Positions 59,348 through 64,000 of a stretch of 64,000 nt of DNA are shown in pieces. The translations under genes were made by a program, and so were the position numbers. Every line of letters starts with the position of its first letter. Position 1 is the stretch's first letter. The notes beneath the pieces were generated by a model. That model was not told the DNA's origin, searched no databases, and was given only the letters and a program-made list of their open reading frames with translations. The DNA is from an uncultured Tenacibaculum sp. (GTDB lineage: Bacteria; Bacteroidota; Bacteroidia; Flavobacteriales; Flavobacteriaceae), in NCBI RefSeq assembly GCF_947498805.1, contig NZ_CANMLT010000007.1, forward strand, positions 1 to 64,000, read 5' to 3'.

Positions 59348-60715
59348 TTATAATGACATATATATGTCTTTAGGAAAACGATCTTTTTTGTCTCCTTTGA
59401 TATCGAAAATAAGCGTATCTGTGGTTCCGTTTTTTAGGTAATCATAGTACGCTAAATGTTCATAGTCGGCATGATCTACAGCTAAAATGATAGCGTCAAA
59501 TTCTTGCGATGTAGTATCAACCACTTCCAATCCGTAACGTCTTTTTACCTCTTTAGGATTGGCCATATAATCTTGAACAATTACGTTGTATCCTCTTTTC
59601 TCTAATTCTAAGCATAGCTCGGCAGTCTTAGAATTTCTTATATCATTTACATTTTCTTTAAAGGTGATTCCTTTTACTAATACCGAAACTCCTTTCTTTA
59701 AAAAGCGTTTTGCGTATAAACGTCTTTCCAACTGTAATGCAATATGATGTGTCATTCCTTCATTAACTTCTCGCACTTGCTCAAGTAGTTTAGGAACATA
59801 CTTGTTTTCTTTGGCTTTTTCTATTAGGTAATAAGGATCCACACCTATACAATGCCCTCCAACTAAACCAGGATAATAGTTGTGGAAGTTCCATTTGGTT
59901 CCAGCAGCAGCTAATACATCTTTTGTATTGATGTCTAGTACACCAAATATTTGAGATAGCTCGTTCATCAATCCGATGTTTACATCTCTTTGAATATTCT
60001 CTACAACTTTAGCAGATTCAGCTACTTTAATTGTTGGAGCTTTATGAACACCTGCTTCTACAACAGTTTCGTATACTTTAGCAATTAAGTCTAGTGTTTC
60101 TTCAGTACTTCCTGAAACAATTTTCTTAATCTTTGTAAAGGTATGTTGTGTGTCTCCTGGGTTAATTCTTTCTGGAGAATATCCTACGGTGAAATCTTCA
60201 TTGAATTTTAATCTAGAAATACGTTCTAAAATTGGTACACAAACTTCTTCTGTGCATCCTGGAAATACCGTAGATTCAAACACTACACAATCTCCTTTTT
60301 TTAGATGTTTTGCAATAGTGGCTGTTGCTGATTTTAACGGAGTTAAATTTGGTTTTTTAAGCTCATTAATTGGAGTAGGAACAGCTACAATGTAAAACTT
60401 AGCATCTTTTAAGATATTTTCATCCACTGTAAATGCAATGTCTTTGTTTTCAAACTCAGCACTACTAAGTTCATTACAAGGATCTTTATGCTGCATCAGT
60501 TGCATTACTTTTTCTGCATTGACGTCAAAACCAACTACTTTAAATTTAGAGGCCATGTGAACGGCTAGTGGTAAGCCCACATAACCTAAACCTACAACGG
60601 CAACGTTCTCTTTTTTGTTTAATAACTTATTAAATAACTGATTCTTTTTATATGCTAATTTTGGAAACTGATTTGTTTTTAAATTGTCTTTTTTAAACTT
60701 TCTAACGGTACTCAT
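59348..60715 (-). CDS. UDP-sugar 6-dehydrogenase (nucleotide sugar dehydrogenase)
   Basis: VAVVGLGYVGLPLAVHMASKFKVVGFDVN, FESTVFPGCTEEVCVPIL, GYSPERINPGD, PGLVGGHCIGVDPYYL. Confidence 0.95.
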   Translation of the reverse strand: MSTVRKFKKDNLKTNQFPKLAYKKNQLFNKLLNKKENVAVVGLGYVGLPLAVHMASKFKVVGFDVNAEKVMQLMQHKDPCNELSSAEFENKDIAFTVDENILKDAKFYIVAVPTPINELKKPNLTPLKSATATIAKHLKKGDCVVFESTVFPGCTEEVCVPILERISRLKFNEDFTVGYSPERINPGDTQHTFTKIKKIVSGSTEETLDLIAKVYETVVEAGVHKAPTIKVAESAKVVENIQRDVNIGLMNELSQIFGVLDINTKDVLAAAGTKWNFHNYYPGLVGGHCIGVDPYYLIEKAKENKYVPKLLEQVREVNEGMTHHIALQLERRLYAKRFLKKGVSVLVKGITFKENVNDIRNSKTAELCLELEKRGYNVIVQDYMANPKEVKRRYGLEVVDTTSQEFDAIILAVDHADYEHLAYYDYLKNGTTDTLIFDIKGDKKDRFPKDIYMSL

Positions 60716-60860
60716 AACACAATGATTTAGAGGTTATACTTTTTATTATACCTCTAATTTAAGAAGCAATACCTTTAATTTTCCCTTTTATTAGTTGTGT
60801 AACGAGTCAATAAAGATGAATGGTAGTTTATATTAGATAAACGGGTTTTGACAATAAAAA

Positions 60861-60885
60861 AGCCTTAAGAACACTGCTTAAGGCT
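60861..60885 (-). terminator. Terminator after HlyD-like gene
   Basis: agccttaag aacactg cttaaggct with A-run at plus-strand 5' side. Confidence 0.7.
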
Positions 60886-60907
60886 AATTATTATAAATGA
60901 AATTGGT

Positions 60908-61927
60908 TTAATACTTCGGAACTTTAACTTTGAGGTTTAGTTTATAATATTTACCCCATTCCGGGATTTCTTCTTTATTCATAGGAATGATTTCCGCAAG
61001 AATATTTCGTTCGGTAGGTTCGTATTTCTTTTGAAACTCTGTAGGTGCTTTATAAGTTGAAATATAAAGTTTATTAATAATACCTTTCGATAAACTTTTA
61101 TCTGGAAATTCTACTAAGACAATACTTCCTTCTTTTACCTTGGCAATATCTTTAAGATTGAAATAGGCTTTGATAAATACCGTTTCAACATTGTGAATGG
61201 TCATTACATTTTCAGTTTTATAACAAGACTCTTCGCTATTTTTGGAAATCTGACCAATAACACCTTTAATAGGGGAGATGTAGGTGTTTTGATAATTGTT
61301 ATTTCCTCCATATGAAATCCCTTTGTTATTAATGGTATTCTTTTTTTGAAGTGATAATAGGTAAATTTCACTTTGTAACAATTTAATTTTCGATTGTAAT
61401 TGTAGTTTTTGCATTACAATTTCATCTAGTTTTGTTTTTGTATATACATCCAGTAACACCAGTTTTGTTACTTGTTTTTCGCGTTCTAGAAGGATGTTAT
61501 ACTGGTCTTTTAAATGTTTTAACTGTATGTTTTTTAAATAGCGTTCTCTTAAAATTTCTTGTAAGTTATCATAGTTCTTTTCTCTTTTATCGAAATTTTT
61601 GAGTACAATTGAAGCATCGCTATCAAAATCATTTTGAAAATAGTTAAATAAAGAATCACCAATTTCAACGGTTTGTCCTTCATTTATAAATATTTCTTTT
61701 ACACGAATGTCATTGGTAAAATTTACATCTACTTTCTCCATTAGCATTTGTCCATTCCCATAGGTCCATTTAGTTTTTTTATAAGCAAAACTTACGAGCC
61801 AAAAGAACAGTCCAATAATGATGATGAAATAAATAATTCTATCAAAATTGAGTTTTTTCTTTTTAAGTTTAGGTTCTTTTAGGGTTCTAATAATTGCTTT
61901 GCCCTTTTTGTATGTGAATTTTTTCAT
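60908..61927 (-). CDS. HlyD-like periplasmic adaptor (membrane fusion) protein
   Basis: Single N-term TM, IRVKEIFINEGQTVEIGDSLF lipoyl-like, YISPIKGVIGQISKNSEE, GSIVLVEFPDKSLSKGIINKLYIS. Confidence 0.82.
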   Translation of the reverse strand: MKKFTYKKGKAIIRTLKEPKLKKKKLNFDRIIYFIIIIGLFFWLVSFAYKKTKWTYGNGQMLMEKVDVNFTNDIRVKEIFINEGQTVEIGDSLFNYFQNDFDSDASIVLKNFDKREKNYDNLQEILRERYLKNIQLKHLKDQYNILLEREKQVTKLVLLDVYTKTKLDEIVMQKLQLQSKIKLLQSEIYLLSLQKKNTINNKGISYGGNNNYQNTYISPIKGVIGQISKNSEESCYKTENVMTIHNVETVFIKAYFNLKDIAKVKEGSIVLVEFPDKSLSKGIINKLYISTYKAPTEFQKKYEPTERNILAEIIPMNKEEIPEWGKYYKLNLKVKVPKY

Positions 61928-63450
61928 AAGGCTAATTGTTTAAGTTCATTTTGAATTACCTGTACAATTGTTTTGGCAGAAGGATGCTTTACAATTTTAA
62001 ACGCTGCTTTCTTTTTTCTTAAGAATTGCTGAATTTTTATATCATTATTTAAAACAGTGATACTGAATTTTTTTTGAGTCTTTATAAATTCATATTGAAA
62101 ATCTATGCTATATAAATCGTTTTGAGTGAGTAGCAAAGGTTCTTTGTTTTCGTTCTCTTCAAAGGTATATGGCACTAAAATTTCGTGTAAATTCTCTTTT
62201 GGGTACAATTCGAAAAGTTGCGATATAGCTGTATATAATTGCCTTTTCAATTGCATACAGTTTTCAAGAATTTTGAATTTTTCTTCGGTTAACTCTAATA
62301 TTAAAAGTCCAGTTTTATAACTGTTGTATTCTTCCTTTAATAGATCAAATACACGTATGCGCTCTTCAACTACTTTCCAGTTTTTGTACTGGTTCTGAAA
62401 ATCTTTAAGAATTTCATTATAAGAATTCATATGAGTGATAAGCCTATTATATTGTCCAACATTTTTATCTCTTTCTTGAGCAGCTAAGAGTTGTAATTTT
62501 GTCTTAACAATGTCTTTTCTTTTGTTAAAACGGATAGGAGCTTTAAAGCGAATTCCTACTGCAGGAAAATATTGATTTCGAGTTACGGAATGATTAAAAT
62601 TCTGATTTATATAAACCGATAAACTTAAATCATTCACCGCTTTGTGGTTTAGCTGAATGTTTTCTTTTAAATATTGGTTATTGTAAACCGCTGAATTAAT
62701 TGAAATACTATCTAGTTGTATACTAAAAACAGGTAACTCTTGAATGATATTGGCATTACTAGAAATACTGTCTTTTAGTAGTTTGTTCTTCTTTGTTATT
62801 AGCGCTAGTTGATTCTTTAAAATGTGAATTTGATTCCCTACTTCGATAATGCGTTCTCTTTTAATAAGACTTTGTGCATATAGTTTGTTTAAAAAATCGA
62901 AATACTCGTTTTCAAATTTTAAAAATGTAGAAAATAAAGAGATGGTTTCTTTATTAGAAATATAGCTGTAATCTATTCTAAATTGACGTCTCCAGATTTG
63001 TTTTTTTAAACGATTATCCTGAAGTTTTAAATGTTCAATTTCATTATTTTTTTGTTGAGATCTTGTTCGGTTATGAATAAAACCATTTTTAAGAATGTTC
63101 CATTCTAATTCTGTTCTAAATCTAAATTTATTAAAAGCATTTTGTTCTTCGTCAAAGGCATCTCTGAAGTTATAATTTGCAGTTGCTTTAAAAACCAAAC
63201 CAATGTCTTGTTTAAACTGTATAGCTTCATATTCTTTTAATTTAATTTCATGCTGATTCGGAGCGTTTTTACTAGGAGTAGAAAACTCAAAAGGAAAAAG
63301 AACCAGATTAGTAGTGTTCGGAAACTGTTGTTCTTTTGAAGTTTTTAAATGTAAATCATCTGCATAACGAAGAAGCTTGTTAGATATCTGTGCATGTGTA
63401 TATCTAACAAAAAAAAGAAAGCAAACAATATGTATTAAAGATAACTTCAC
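61924..63450 (-). CDS. TolC-like outer-membrane efflux/secretion protein
   Basis: Signal peptide, long coiled-coil helices; overlaps MFP gene by 4 bp. Confidence 0.65.
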   Translation of the reverse strand: MKLSLIHIVCFLFFVRYTHAQISNKLLRYADDLHLKTSKEQQFPNTTNLVLFPFEFSTPSKNAPNQHEIKLKEYEAIQFKQDIGLVFKATANYNFRDAFDEEQNAFNKFRFRTELEWNILKNGFIHNRTRSQQKNNEIEHLKLQDNRLKKQIWRRQFRIDYSYISNKETISLFSTFLKFENEYFDFLNKLYAQSLIKRERIIEVGNQIHILKNQLALITKKNKLLKDSISSNANIIQELPVFSIQLDSISINSAVYNNQYLKENIQLNHKAVNDLSLSVYINQNFNHSVTRNQYFPAVGIRFKAPIRFNKRKDIVKTKLQLLAAQERDKNVGQYNRLITHMNSYNEILKDFQNQYKNWKVVEERIRVFDLLKEEYNSYKTGLLILELTEEKFKILENCMQLKRQLYTAISQLFELYPKENLHEILVPYTFEENENKEPLLLTQNDLYSIDFQYEFIKTQKKFSITVLNNDIKIQQFLRKKKAAFKIVKHPSAKTIVQVIQNELKQLAL

Positions 63451-63537
63451 AAGTCTAAAGTACCCTGAAAAAGGGCTGTAGACTTATATTATCGTTCAAT
63501 GCTATTGTTGCTTAAGACGAATGGTTTTCTAAAATCG

Positions 63538-64000
63538 TTAAAGTAAATTCAAACGTTTTATCAATTCACTCTTATTAGCTCTACTAACAGGAATGATATC
63601 TTGCTTGATAAGTACGCTATTATCTTCTATATCAACAATTTTTTGAGTATTAATGATATAAGAACGGTGTACTTTTAAGAACGTTGTTTTTGGTAGTTTT
63701 TCTTCAACTTTTTTTAAGGTAGAATGTACAATATGGTTTTGCGTCTCTGTTTTAATTCTAACATAATCCCCTTTTGCTTCAATTACATAAATATCTGGGA
63801 TATTTATTTTAACCAACCTTCTATCTATATTAACATATAAATCGTTGGTAGTATTTTCAGTGTTAGAACTTATTTCTTTTGTACCGTTTATTTGTACTTT
63901 ATCTAATTTATGAAGTGCTTTTTCAAACCTTTCTTTCGTAATTGGCTTTACTAAATAATCAACCACACAATCATACTCAAAAGCATCTAAAGCAAAATTT
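63538..64000 (-). CDS. LytTR-family response regulator (truncated by window)
   Basis: Receiver C-term ...CVVDYLVKPITKERF and LytTR domain (IYVIEAKGDYVRIKTETQNHIVHSTLKKVEEKLPKTTFLKVHRSYIINTQKI). Confidence 0.92.
   Translation of the reverse strand, partial: NFALDAFEYDCVVDYLVKPITKERFEKALHKLDKVQINGTKEISSNTENTTNDLYVNIDRRLVKINIPDIYVIEAKGDYVRIKTETQNHIVHSTLKKVEEKLPKTTFLKVHRSYIINTQKIVDIEDNSVLIKQDIIPVSRANKSELIKRLNLL

Noticed and set aside
1-64000. CRISPR arrays, rRNA operons and IS elements
   Set aside because: No regularly spaced short repeats, rRNA sequence, transposase ORF or IS-type inverted repeats were recognised by reading.

Overview
Chromosomal window from an AT-rich marine Bacteroidota, probably a Flavobacteriaceae (inferred from T9SS/gliding proteins, TAnnTTTG-type -7 boxes and gene content). 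Most of it is core housekeeping. It opens inside the 3' part of a giant repetitive SprB-like T9SS type-B adhesin followed by a PorP/SprF gene. Then come rluF, tgt, an LptF/G permease, accA, queE, a two-component system with an interposed phage-like membrane protein, a PspC/PadR module, three tandem TonB_C paralogs, a cyclophilin-FKBP fusion, prfC, idi, queD, manA, kdsB, an ECF-type sigma factor, thiolase and a 7TM-HD protein. At ~49.1-49.4 kb is a Ser(GCT)-Pro(TGG)-Arg(TCT) tRNA cluster. The 3' end of tRNA-Arg plus its terminator is perfectly duplicated (58 bp) 3119 bp downstream, bounding a small integrase-less genomic island. The island holds only four minus-strand genes: an AbiGi-like protein, a HEPN-like protein (RNGIAH motif), a trypco2-like protein and a multi-TM protein. 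This is the best candidate in the window for an undescribed anti-phage/conflict system. The last 8 kb is an exopolysaccharide locus (GT2, TackOD1 zinc-ribbon protein with degenerate GGDEF, nucleotide-sugar dehydrogenase, HlyD-like MFP, TolC-like OMF, LytTR regulator). All family calls come from reading translated sequence by eye; no database search was run.
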